64,000 nt of DNA from Cavia porcellus (lineage: Eukaryota > Chordata > Mammalia > Rodentia > Caviidae): NCBI RefSeq assembly GCF_034190915.1, contig NW_026947506.1, positions 34,079,748 through 34,143,747 of the forward strand, in the 5' to 3' direction. The first letter of the stretch is position 1. Every line of letters begins with the position of its first letter. Below the pieces are notes generated by a model. The model saw only the letters and a program-made list of their open reading frames with translations. It made no database searches and was not told the DNA's origin. Of the stretch, positions 21,252-31,965 are shown in pieces. The position numbers and the translations under genes were made by a program.

Positions 21252-22148
21252 AGGGCACATACTTTTTAAAATGTCATGTCCCATTATAATGTTTAGCATC
21301 CTGTCATGCAGGTGTTACAAGATCTGCCTCATAGTTATGGGATCTGAGCCATAAAGCCACACAGCTGGGAAGCAGCCTAGTAGGAACTCAAAGCCTCTTC
21401 TCTTAGGACTCAAATTCTGTGCTTTGTACATGGCTGCATATCCTTCAGGAACTTGTCTCCAGTGTCTTTCCTGGGGGATGAGTAAGGACCTGTGGATCAT
21501 GGCAACGAACTTAAAGAGAAAGTTCCTTGAAAGAGTATGGGTGGAGAGGTCTGGCACCAAGAATGACAAGGGATACAGATACGTTCTCTCTCTGGACGGG
21601 GCCATGATTGTATTAGGAAATTGGTGAGGTGGGACACAGCTCAGCCCTGAGCAGCACAGGCCTAGCAGAGGCACACCTCTGCCCTGAAGAGAGGCCCTTC
21701 TGCCGTCTTCAGAGGTGCACCTGCTGCTGAAGTAGGAACAGATCTCAAGGAAAAGAAGGGTGGTTTGGCAGAAAGTGATCATCATGCAGATGTCTTTATC
21801 AGATCGTGAGATCTTCTCAGGATGATTTGACACATGATTGTAAGCCACCTCCGGCTATTCAACCAAAAGAGAATGAATCTGAACAATATAAAGCCAGGGA
21901 TGGGGGGGTGACTTTGTACAGAGGAGAACCAAGGGTGGCATTTGTGGCAGGGAGGACCCATGAAAAAAGCACTGAGCCCAGTTCCATTAGGCTCTATGAC
22001 CTCATCCAGGTAGCACTGAGTAGTAGTCCCCAGGATCAAGGGCTGAGGGACACCCAGGAGCAGAAAAGCCATAGCTATGCTTTCCCTTCACCCACTTTTC
22101 CATCACTATGTCTTTGCAGTTAAATTTCCTTTAAATTCTGCCATGTTA

Positions 22149-22232
22149 GGGGCTGGGGATTTAGCTCAGTGGTGTAAGCACCTACTTGGCAAGTACAAGG
22201 TTGTGAGTTTGATCCTGGAACAAAAAAAAAAA
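22149..22232 (+). mobile_element. ID SINE with target duplication
   Basis: The body begins GGGGCTGGGGATTTAGCTCA and has GAGTTTGATCC as the B-box, ending in an A-tract. AAATTCTGCCATGTT (22133-22147) and AAATTCTGCTGTGTT (22233-22247) form the flanking duplication with two changes. Confidence 0.93.
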
Positions 22233-22285
22233 AAATTCTGCTGTGTTTTCACATGTGCCAAGAAGATTTTAAAACTCAACCTATC

Positions 22286-23011
22286 CCGGGAGAACATGGC
22301 GGACAGATAACAGCAACTACCGGAGGCTCTCTGAAAAACTAGGCTCAGAAGCCAGGTATGGTGCGGACTAAAGAGACATAAGCAGTTGGAGTTATGCTCT
22401 GCTGACTTAGGAACGAACTCGGCTGAGAGAAACCAACTTGGAATGCAGTCCTGGTGCTAAAACAGGAACAGAAAAGTCTCGCTGCTGAGGCTGGACCCTG
22501 CGCCATTGGAAGCCGCGATTTGGGTTTCCCGCCGCGCAGTGGCTGGCTGCCTCTACATCGGCTCGGCAAGGAGAGAGACGCGCGGAAACTCTGAGAACGG
22601 GAGTCTGCGAACAGAGTCGAAAACAGGACGGGCAGGGAGGCATGTTCTGACTTGTGGCGAGGTGAGTGAGAGAAACTGACACTCCACCACAGTTTGACTC
22701 CAGCAGACTTTCTGGGCCTGAGCAGTCCTGCGGGAGCAGGGCGCGCAGGCAACTCCAGCCACACATTCCCCTCTCGGGCGGGATTGGTGAAAAGTGCCTG
22801 GCCTGCGTGACGCTGCCAGCGGACCCCGTAGGCTGGCCCAACCCAGATCCCAGAGCCTGACGGTGGCCGGGAGGGGCGGGCCCCCGCGTAGGCTGCCTGG
22901 TGCGCAGTGGTGAGTGGGAACACCTAACCGGCGCAATTCGATCAGGCTGTGGCTGACAGGGAGAGAAGCTGGGCCTCTCATATAAGCTTGCATATATAAG
23001 GAACAGAGAAT
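22286..23011 (+). promoter_or_regulatory. GC-rich 5' UTR / probable internal promoter of copy C
   Basis: About 725 bp, rich in CpG, unlike the AT-rich surroundings and unlike the monomeric 5' end of the L1 at 7172. GAACATGGCGG at 22292-22302 matches a YY1-type site (ATGGCG) at the same place, close to +10, as in human L1. In copies A and B this motif has lost its CpG. Promoter activity is inferred from L1 biology and not shown by the sequence. Confidence 0.65.
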
Positions 23012-24025
23012 ATGGGAAGAGGCAGCAACAAGAAAGGCTCCTCGGCCCCCAATTCTGAGAAACAGGCAATAGCAGACACCGCACCAATACACATAAAGCA
23101 CCATATAGAGAGCCTCATAGACCAATTCAGGAATGAAGTTATCAACGACCTGAAGCTAGAAGTATGCAAAATAGTTAGAGAAATGCTAAGCCCCACCCAA
23201 GAAAAAACAGATGGTGGAATGGAAGAACAGAAAAAGAGGGGAGAATTGTTTGATAGAGAAAACAGGGAAAGCATAGAATACGTGAAGCAGGTTCAAAGGG
23301 ACTACCAAGAAACTAAGAAGTCTATCGAAGACTGGCATAACAGCTTGAAAGAAACTAAGGACAGACTATCTGAACTGGAGGGCAGAATTGTAATATGGGA
23401 GAATGAAATGAAAAACTTCTTAAAAATAACAAAGAAACAAACAGCAATAATACAAAGACAAGAAGATGATAAGAGGAGCCATAACTTAAGGATTAAGAAC
23501 ATAAAAGAAGAAGTAGGGACACAAACAAATGAACTACAAAAGCTACTCACAGAAATAATCCAAGAGAATTTTCCTAATTTAGCAAAAGGTAAAGATACTC
23601 AGATGTATGAGGCATACAGGACCCCAGCCACCTACAACCCAAACAGAGCAACACCCAGGCATATAATAATAAAAATTCCAGAAATTCAATACAAGAACAG
23701 AATATTAAAAGCTGTCAGAGACAAGAAACAGACCACTTACAAGGGAGCACCCATCAGAATTACAGCAGATTTCTCTGCACAAACCATCAAATCACGAAGA
23801 GCGTGGGGGGAAATAATTCAAGCTTTGAAAGATAATAATCTTCAGCCAAGATTGAGATATCCTGCACAACTGTCCCTGGAAATTGATGGGAAAACAAGGT
23901 GCTTCCAGGATAAAGAGGAACTGGGGGAATTTGCAACCACCAATTCAACTCTACAGAGAGTATTGCAGGATATTCTAAAAAAAGAAAAATACAAAGAATC
24001 CAGAAATAGTGGAGGCCACGACTAA
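23012..24025 (+). CDS. Intact L1-type ORF1p of copy C (337 aa)
   Basis: Complete frame from MGRGSNKKGSSAPNSEKQ to a TAA after SGGHD. Domains are the basic N terminus, a coiled coil at about residues 30-150, an RRM at about 155-250 and the C-terminal RNA-binding domain with RITADFSAQTIKSRRAWGE. It differs from the copy B protein by roughly five residues, for example GEN to REN, QDT to QET, RIH to RSH, QCK to QYK and GGHN to GGHD, or about 98.5% identity. The function known for the family is RNA coating and strand exchange during L1 retrotransposition. With no ORF2 downstream, it would act on its own RNA but need a reverse transcriptase in trans. Confidence 0.9.
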   Translation: MGRGSNKKGSSAPNSEKQAIADTAPIHIKHHIESLIDQFRNEVINDLKLEVCKIVREMLSPTQEKTDGGMEEQKKRGELFDRENRESIEYVKQVQRDYQETKKSIEDWHNSLKETKDRLSELEGRIVIWENEMKNFLKITKKQTAIIQRQEDDKRSHNLRIKNIKEEVGTQTNELQKLLTEIIQENFPNLAKGKDTQMYEAYRTPATYNPNRATPRHIIIKIPEIQYKNRILKAVRDKKQTTYKGAPIRITADFSAQTIKSRRAWGEIIQALKDNNLQPRLRYPAQLSLEIDGKTRCFQDKEELGEFATTNSTLQRVLQDILKKEKYKESRNSGGHD

Positions 24026-24109
24026 TGGAGCAGAGAACAAAGTGAAGAAGACAAACTGACAGCTACTGACAGAATAAGAGCTCAACAGAAATGAGGCAGA
24101 GAAGATTGG

Positions 24110-25400
24110 ATGATAGGAACAGCTATTTTGGAGAAAATGACATCTTAATAGGTAATACTGATTTAGTATCATCTTGTTTTGAAGTCTCATCAAGCTGTTG
24201 TTCTTCTGTCTCCATTGGTCTAAATAGGTTGTATCTTATTGGATTTTATTATGTACGATAGTATAAGCAAAAACCTTTTAAAGACAAGGAGATTATACAG
24301 AAACCATTGTTCATTTTCTGTTAGTCGATTCTAAATACTCTGTAATGCTGTCATTCTCTTAAATGGTTTTACATTGTTTTGATATACTTAATGCTACAGT
24401 ATACGAAGTTGTACTCAAGGATTTCAAGGAAAGAGACAATATGGTAACTACTTTTAGGTCAGGATTATCTGGTGGTGAAACACTATTCTGCTTAAATGGT
24501 TATGTTTTGATCTGTGCTGTTTCGTTGTTATGCCCTCTTTTATCTCAATCTCCACTCCATTATTTACTTTTTTAATACTTTTAAAAAAAAATTTTTATCC
24601 TTTTAATTAAAGGAAAAAAATAGCAGGATATATTATAGTAACCCACTTTGACTTTCCATTGCCTCGATTTGAAGCCCTGTATTACTCTCACCATCTGGTT
24701 TTTAACTGATGTTCCCCTATTCTGTTTTGCTGGATAGTATCAGGTTCAAAAATTTAGGCATCAGCTGTGAAGATAATGAGATTCATTATAACGCCCATTC
24801 TCGTTGACTTTTATCTACTTTTGAAGACCTACAATGTCTCCAATGGTTTGGCTTTGTCGGTTTTGTTCTTTACTGTTTTGTTCAATTGTATTATAACTAA
24901 TGGTATAGGCAATTCTATTAGAGATAGCGGGAGGCATTATGGTAACCATTGTTGATCACCTTGTATTATGTTTTCACATTATCTATTATGTCCACCCTTT
25001 TGACTTGACCAATTCTGTTGTTATGTCACATTTGGTTTTACTTTCTTCCAAAAAAGTAATAAGAACCGTGAGAGCAATGAAACCCAAAATGTGTAATAGT
25101 CATTGTACAAAAGAGAGGAAATGAAAGTGCTCTAAACTATATAACTACATGTATATTTAAGTGTATAAGATAGAATATGATATCACAGAGTTTTATTGGA
25201 TCATTGAACAGAACTGTTTGCAGTATCATTGATGGAATGTCCACTTTACAAGCTTTAATTTTGTGACTTGAACAATTATTTCTAAGATGACAGTATGTAA
25301 TCCATTAACTAGTGATTTCCTACTGCTCATTTTTTTCTGCAAATCTGTATAACTTGTACCCTTTCTCTGCTTTTTTTTCTTTTCTCCTTAAATAAAATTA
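24110..25400 (+). other. 3' UTR of copy C, homologous to the L1 3' UTR
   Basis: Similarity to the reverse complement of 667-1965 begins at GATAGGAACAGCTATTTTGG (L1 counterpart near 1960) and runs to the end. It carries the same imperfect internal duplication as copy A. Short open frames in it have no meaning as genes. Shared 3' sequence is what a reverse transcriptase would be expected to recognise if recognition is sequence-based. Confidence 0.85.
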
Positions 25401-25442
25401 AAAAAAAAAACAATAAAAAAAAAAAAAAAAACTCAACCTATC

Positions 25443-28400
25443 TTTGGTGACCTCTGGGCTAAAAGATGCCCCTCTGAAAGATCCTGAAATAAGTCGATGT
25501 TCAGAGGTGGGTTTACAAAAAAAAGTAGATTTAATAGGTCTTCCTGGTTTGATAATGCTTGCTTAATTCATAAGCTTTGCTTGCAGATGAGCATAGCATC
25601 TCTTCCCAGACCTTTCCAAGGAACTGCAGAGTGGGGAACACACGCGTGGCATGTTGTGTCACCTCTATCTGCCTGCCTGCCACCTCTGCCAGCCCCTCCA
25701 CTCTGCTATTTGCTCCAGTCTCATAGCCAGATCAGCATTCAGTATCCTCAAAAGCTGCTCTGGGCAGGGTTTTCAATAACAAAAGACACTAATGCTAACA
25801 CTCTGGTACAGATAAAACAGCTTCCATTCTAAAAATGGAAAACAGAATGGGGGGAAGCCCCTAGTACTTATTTGTGCATAACAATAGACATTTTCTTAAA
25901 AGGCACTGTTTTAGAGAGTATTGTGGGCTAATAAAATAAATCATGAGACTGTCTGGTCTCTCAGTAACTAAGGAACAATGGAGATGGAATGCTGAATGTC
26001 CAGGCATCCTCAGGCCAGACACAGATGATGAGGTGGTCCAGCATGGCAGCAGTGATCCCCTTTGGAGTGATGCATTCCTGGGTGAAGTTGACGCACAGGA
26101 TAACATCATCTGTCTCCTTAGTGCATGTGTGAGACACCAAGGACCTGATGGATAGAAGTCTATAGGCACTATACCACTTTGCTGTTTGCCGATGCGCTTA
26201 CCTGTGAGGATATCTGGCAAGATATATGGGACTTTCCATTTCCCTAGGATGCTTTTATCCAAAGCCTCTTAAAATCACTTCCTACTCAGGGTGAGTTCTA
26301 GGAAAATTCAGTTGTCTTAGCAGATGAGGGTAGCTGTATTTGCTGTTAGGAGCAAATGCCCAGATGATCCTGGGCATCCAGTCTGCCTACTCTACAGGGG
26401 GCCAAAGCCAAACATGTTTCCCAGGAACCTGCAGTAGGAACTCCAAACCTCTGTCCCTCTAGCTGGACTTGCTCTTATCCCACACCTGAGTGTAGACTTT
26501 GGGGCCCTAAAGACAAGTAAAGAACCTATCTCAGTCAAAGGCCAAGGAGTCATAGCAAGCAGAAGACCTGCTCCAGAGAGGGACTCATGCATGAAGACTT
26601 TCCCTCTAAAGGCAGACAATAGGTAGCTGTCCTGGGATGTTGCTCTAGAGTCTACTCCCCTATGAGTGTACTCACAGGCCCCCACATAAAGGTATCAACT
26701 TCTAATACTTTGACTTTATGATGGTGGGAAAGCCATTCTCTTCAGCTTACTGTAGCCATTGTTTTTGGAGACTGTGTCACTGTCTACAAATGCCCATCTA
26801 TGCATACATGAGCAAGTAGATACTTTATTATAAAGTAGGCCTTGTGCTAGATGCTCTGCCCAGCTGGGGTTATTGGAAGTGTTCTGAGCATGGTCAAGGC
26901 AGGCGGGTCTACACAGTGATATCTGGGAGATCAAGTGTATTAAATGTGTTTTCCACTTAAGTCATTTTCCACTTAGAATTGGTGTATCAGGATGAACCCC
27001 CTCATAAGTCAAGGAGCATCTGTATTCTCAGTGATTTTTTTCTACTTAAGAATATCTGGAAGTGTTGAAAGTATTAATCAAGCACTGGCAATGCTCTGAA
27101 GTGCTCATGGTTCCTTGGAATTGGTGGCTTTGCTGTCTGTCTCTTCACTGTTCCATCATATCTGGGTCTGGCTGTTTGTAGGATGGAACTCCGATGGTTC
27201 ACCTTGGATCTGCATGGCCATGGGCAAGCCCTGCCTTGTGAAGTATACCCCAGCGGGGCCAAGGGATTTTCCCATGGCTCATTTTGTCACAGAAACTTCC
27301 TATATTTATTTGTTGTGTAGCAACCATCTGTCCTCTTAAGACATCAGCTCAGTGAGAAGAAGGGCCACTGCCCAGGCCTCAGCACAGAGAACAGGGCCCA
27401 GGCCTACAAGGGAACTGTGGCAAACACCTGTGGAACAGGTGGATGAGTCTCTGCATAGATACTATCTGGGGACGGAAACATCCCTGCCTACTGAAGGGAG
27501 GAGCGGAGAGCCTCTCCTTTAAAAACATACTCTTTGCTTCCTCAGTCATCCACTTGGCTCCATGGGGTCCTTTGAAGGTGGAATGATACTAGCGAGTCAC
27601 ATCTCCCGTGGGGTGATTAGGCTTAGTACTTCTATCTCCTCACTCCACGATCTGAAGGAAGGGATATCTCCCCCACCAATCAGATCTCATCTCACTCTGG
27701 ATGAATGTTAGGGCTGTTTGCAGCCCTTTTGATAAGTATCTGTCAGCGTTGTCACTGTAATAAACCCTGACCGTAGTTGAATTCCTTTTTCATAACAGGG
27801 AGAAAGAGTGACATTATTTTTGAATAGTCTGTCGCGCATGCATAGGAAAGCTGTCATCGGCTCTAATGGGTCCTTCAATAATAATGCGGTCATCTGGGTA
27901 AATTTGCCAAGACAGGCTTCATCTTTTGTTCTGGTATAATGTCTCTGCCTAAGCATTTAGGTACTATGGTGACAGGTGACAATGAAATACATACTTGGAT
28001 ATTTCAAAATGTTTATTGTTTGCCTGATTGTCCATAATAACACCCTTACAATGACTTTTTCTCTTATATTCCTCAACCAGCATAGGAAATCTGTACAGGA
28101 TGAATGGCTTAAAGTGGGCTTTTTGTTCATTAGTCTATCAGATCCTTTTAGGTCCTATTAGGGGACTCTTAAAACCATGCAGGAGAAGAAAATACTGCAG
28201 CGTAAGTGACAACTCAAGTAGGAACGAGGGAAGCATTTTACTACAAGTGTAATTGCTGAGAAACAGAGGTCAATGCATACATAAATCACAACTGTCAAAC
28301 CAAATTAAATTTTATGAGAGTAATGTTTTCCTATTCTTTTTTGAGGACTGCTCTGTGCTCTAATCCTTTCATCCTAATTCTCTTGTTAAATTTTTAGATT

Positions 28401-29087
28401 TGCCTATATGTCTCATTTTTCTGGTCATTGGGTTTTATATTTGTTTCATTCATTCATCCACTCATCTGGCAAGCCTTTATTAAGCACTGACTGATAGTCT
28501 CTATTGTTTGGAGTAACGTGCTACATATTAGAGTATAAGGTAAAAACCTTTGGCATAGTTCTTCCTGTAGCAACTCACGATTTTTGTCAAGTGAAATATA
28601 GGAAGGAGGATTGCGGTGGGATCTAATGATTGTTACCAAGGAGATTCATGAGGAGTTGTTGCTAAGAGAAGAAGTGCAACCGGGAAAGGTTTCACAAGGA
28701 CGTGACATTTAAGTTGGGCCCCGAGGATAAACAGCATTTTCATGAGAAGGGGGATTCCAAGCAGAGACCAGAAAGAAAGGAAGAAAACTGCGGGCCTCTG
28801 TTGTTTTAAACTGTGGATTTTATTCTTGTTCTGTCATGGTGAAGTCAGCAGATCATGAGACACATAGCATTGAAAAGAAGTTTTGGCTCAGCACCAGGGC
28901 CCCGAACTTGAGTACCCCCTGGCAGTTTCCAGAGGAGGAGCAGGTCTGGGATACACAGTGACATCTGCTGGGAGAAACTTCCTGCTGGTTTGGGCTCTAG
29001 GGAAGCACTGGACACTTGAGGGAGCCATGGGGGGCATCTTATGGGGGACACATATGGAAAATGGTATAGAAGAAATAAGGCAGGTAT
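25443..29087. other. Intronic stretch, mostly unrecognised
   Basis: I see no exon or RNA gene. A possible L2 fragment lies at 28445-28560. Frames of 60-133 codons on both strands lack domain signatures. Confidence 0.5.
28445..28560 (+). mobile_element. Possible L2 3'-end fragment
   Basis: A TTCATTCATTCATCCACTCA run followed by AAGCCTTTATTAAGCACTGA resembles the L2 3' end (CATTCATT... TTATTGAGCACCTAC). It is short and diverged. Confidence 0.45.
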
Positions 29088-29575
29088 TATAGACTAAATG
29101 TTTGTGTCCCCCAGATTCTGATGTGGAAGCTGTCCCATGGGGACGCCATTAGATGTGGGACCTTGAGTGGGATGCAGTCTCTAAGGTGGAGCCTCACAAA
29201 TGTGATGAGTACCCTTACAGAGGAGATGGGGAGCTTCCATCCCCCCCCCCAACCCGCCAGGTGCAGATGCAAGAAGAATCTAGCTGTGTGCAATGCAAAA
29301 CCTGACCAGGATGGTATCCTGTCTGGGGTTGGAGGAGAAGGGGAGCTCCTGCTGTTGGTGGGGTTTGTTGTGGCAGCCTGAGCAGACTGAGACCCAGCCA
29401 CTGTTGGATGAGGTGGCCTTTGGGCCTCCTGGGCTGGGACAGTGCAGCTGAACCATAGAAGCTGTGTAGGGAACTCTGTTATAGTGAGGGACTCAGAGCT
29501 ATCTGTACAGACAGGGACCCTCAGCCCGTCATACTTTCCAGCCGTGAGCAAAATAAGTTTTCCTGTGTAGATGGA
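29088..29575 (+). mobile_element. MaLR-type LTR (MLT1/MST-like), partial
   Basis: The beginning, TTATAGACTAAATGTTTGTG and then TCCCCCAGATTCTGATGTGG, and the blocks GATGTGGGACCTTGAGTGGG and CCCTTACAGAGGAGATGG, follow the order of a MaLR LTR. The end, GCAAAATAAGTTTTCCTGTG, carries an AATAA-type signal. A C-run (29243-29252) interrupts it. No internal retroviral coding sequence is seen. Confidence 0.55.
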
Positions 29576-29581
29576 TGACAA

Positions 29582-31809
29582 AGGAGAAGTCCTCCAAGCT
29601 GGTACACATGAGGGGCACCAGACATCTGTGATTTTCTAACTACTCATCACTGAGGCTGAGGTGCCAGGGTCTGTGGTGACAGCAACAACCAGGGTAGTTC
29701 TGACCCTTTGGTTTGTCCTATGGTAGCAAAGATAACCACATTCTCATGTTAATTTGCTGAGTTAGACCATTATCTAGTCCAAGCAGAGGCCAAGACTCTG
29801 AACTGGGGTGCTGTGCTGAAAAGAGTCTTGGAGATTTCTTTGTGGAGAGACACACAAGGCCACGAGGAAAGGGCCTTAAGTGAAGGAGAAGGATAAAGAC
29901 AATGTCATTTGAGGGTGTTCGGGGCAGCAGATGAGGAATCAGGGAGCAGAGGAGCCCAAGAACAGAGATAGAATGGAAAGAACATGGTAACAAGTCCAGA
30001 CACTGTTTCACATTTGTGTGTCTAAAGATAGAAAAAATATTAAGTAGGGAGAACAACAAAACAACCTGGAAAGATAGCAGGTGGCAGAGAAAGGCAGGAG
30101 GAATCCAGTTCAGGCTATTTCTCAAAGATGGCAACCTCCTCACCAGCTAAGATTAATGGGTCAAGGAAAAGCCCCTTAACAACTCACTGACCTGCAAGCT
30201 TCTGAGATCCCTTCCCGAAACTGGCCTTCAGGTCGTGTAGGCCTTGATTCTCTTCCTCATTGTGCTGTGCTTTTATCAGAAAGGTATAGAACCATCTGGT
30301 CACCCCACACACACACTCTCTTCACAACCTCCAGCATGGGGAAGTTACAGTTGCCCATGGCATAGGTGGTACCACTCTGAAGGAGAAGGTCTGGGTATCT
30401 GTGATATTACTGGCTGTATAGGATACTGCTGGAGCAGTTCTGGCTGAGAAGAGTACAGTGGTTTTCAGGTTTCCATGGACAGCATGCAGGAGTGTCATCT
30501 TTCATCCTGAAGAGCTGTTTCCTCTCTCCCTCCTCTTAGGCAGCTGAAGCTTTTTTGTTCCTCCATCTGCGAGAGTCCCTTTCCTTGATCTTAATGATTG
30601 TCCTCTGGTAAGCCATCAAACCCCTGGTCTCTGGGATGCTAACCAGCCACCAGAACCTCCTGGTGGAACATCCAAGATCCTGCCTAGGGAGCCAGGTTCC
30701 CTGAGTCTTCCCAGAAGCCCAGCTGAACCAAGTGGCTTTCTCAGTGCAAACCAGACAAATTCTGACAGAAGAGAGATCTGGGACCCCCTACTTATTAAAT
30801 GAACCCATATGCCGAAAGGGGCCCAGCCAGGTGCCAAATATAGGCTAGAACTGAGAGGAAGCAGCAGAGCCATCAGCCCTCCTGAGGGACACAGTAGGGT
30901 GGCAGATCTCCTATAGCTTTAGTGAAGGGACCATGTGCTTCTTAATGGGGTTGAAGGACTTGCCTCCTGATGAGTGGCATTTGAAATGTATGGCATTTCT
31001 GCTTTTGTGATAAGTATTACAAAGTGTTGTTTGTTAGCTTTAAAAGAAAAAGGAGGGGAGAGCCTTTCAAAATCCCAGCTTCCCCACAGGAGCTTCGATT
31101 TGTTTTATCTTTAAATAGTTCTGTCTCTGCATGTTGAGCTCATTGTTAGTGTGCAGGCATTTACTTCTGGAGCACTCTGTGATGATGGTCTTGAAGTCTA
31201 ACCAGTGATCCAGAAGAGACCAGCAAGGATTAGAGAATGTAGGTCTCCTTACATAAAGACATAAATCTTGTATTATAGGAATATAGGTTTCTCCCCTAGA
31301 GGTCTAGAAGCAAAGTTACATTTTTGATAATAACTTGGTTGTGAAACTGCATGTCAAACAATCCATTTTTAATACTGATATTTTGAGACACTCACATCTT
31401 CACTTGTGCATTTGTTGATGTGTTAAACAAACGTGTTTGAGCGTTAGGCGTAGGCTGGACCTTGGGGAGATGCTGGAGATACTATAATGAGTAGGATCCT
31501 GTCCCTGCTCAAACTGGCACAGCAGAAAAAGCCTGTGGGTTAGAAGGTGATATCAAATAGTGTCTCACCTTGTGCCCCTAGCAGTCACACGTAAGCAGAC
31601 CTTGGTGCTTTCTCTGTAATCCTTTTGGCTTTCCAAGCAGATGGTTTCACTGAGACTGTTGCAGCTCAGTGGGCATATAAAACTTTATAAATAACAACAA
31701 CAAAAAGAGGTGGGATAGATTGGGCCCATGGGCTAGTTTGCTGGCTGTTGGAGTCAAACCTTCTTTGAGAAGGTGTCTATGGGTTTTCAACCTTAAGAAA
31801 TGTAGCTGT
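29582..31809. other. Intronic stretch, nothing clear apart from a possible L2 piece
   Basis: No exon is supported. At 31400-31520 the phrase order GTGCATTTGTTGATGTG, GGAGATGCTGGAGATACTAT, CTGTCCCTGCTCAAACTGGC resembles an L2 3' fragment, at low confidence. Confidence 0.45.
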
Positions 31810-31965
31810 GGCCAGGTATGGTGGCACAGACCTCTGAACCCAGCACTCAGGAGATTGAGACAGGAAGATTACTACAAGTTGGAAGCCAGCCTGGGTTACA
31901 TAGTGAGTTCAAGGCCAGCCTGAATTTCATAGTGAAACTCTGTATCATAAAAGAAAGAAAAAACT
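31810..31965 (+). mobile_element. B1 SINE with internal duplication
   Basis: The unit starts GGCCAGGTATGGTGGCACAG and contains two tandem versions of the segment AAGCCAGCCTGGGTTACATA / AAGGCCAGCCTGAATTTCAT. This is the quasi-dimer duplication that marks full-length rodent B1. An A-rich tail with GAAAG units follows. Confidence 0.85.

Larger units (their letters stand above)
20881..22270. other. Spacer between inverted copies B and C
   Basis: Apart from two ID insertions this is ordinary intronic sequence with no gene. A 177-codon minus-strand frame (21315-21848) has no recognised domain and is treated as chance. Confidence 0.55.
22286..25430 (+). mobile_element. ORF1-only L1 derivative (HAL1-like), copy C, complete and young
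   Basis: The perfect duplication AAAACTCAACCTATC (22271-22285 and 25428-25442) lies at a TTTT/AAAA nick site. The element has a full 5' end (CCGGGAGAACATGGCGGAC), a ~725-bp GC-rich 5' UTR, an intact 337-codon ORF1 (23012-24025), only ~90 bp of spacer, then the ~1.3-kb 3' UTR shared with the L1 at 667-7172. An AAATAAA signal precedes the poly(A) tract (25391-25430). ORF2 is absent. It lies head to head with copy B and in the same orientation as the host gene. Confidence 0.95.

Noticed and set aside
21315..21848. 177-codon minus-strand frame between copies B and C
   Set aside because: No domain, no repeat of the frame elsewhere and no promoter or splice evidence. Length is within chance for moderately GC-rich intron.
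22345..23125. Overlapping minus-strand frames of 190-226 codons opposite the 5' UTR of copy C
   Set aside because: They are shadows of a GC-rich 5' UTR, frameshifted relative to the matching frame in copy B, with no recognisable domain.
17585..25430. Inverted copies B and C read as one palindromic duplication or a foldback transposon
   Set aside because: The two have different target duplications, and only B has the transduced tail. They are independent insertions.
29087..29581. 164-codon minus-strand frame
   Set aside because: It lies across a MaLR-like LTR and a C-run, with Pro/Ser bias and no domain.
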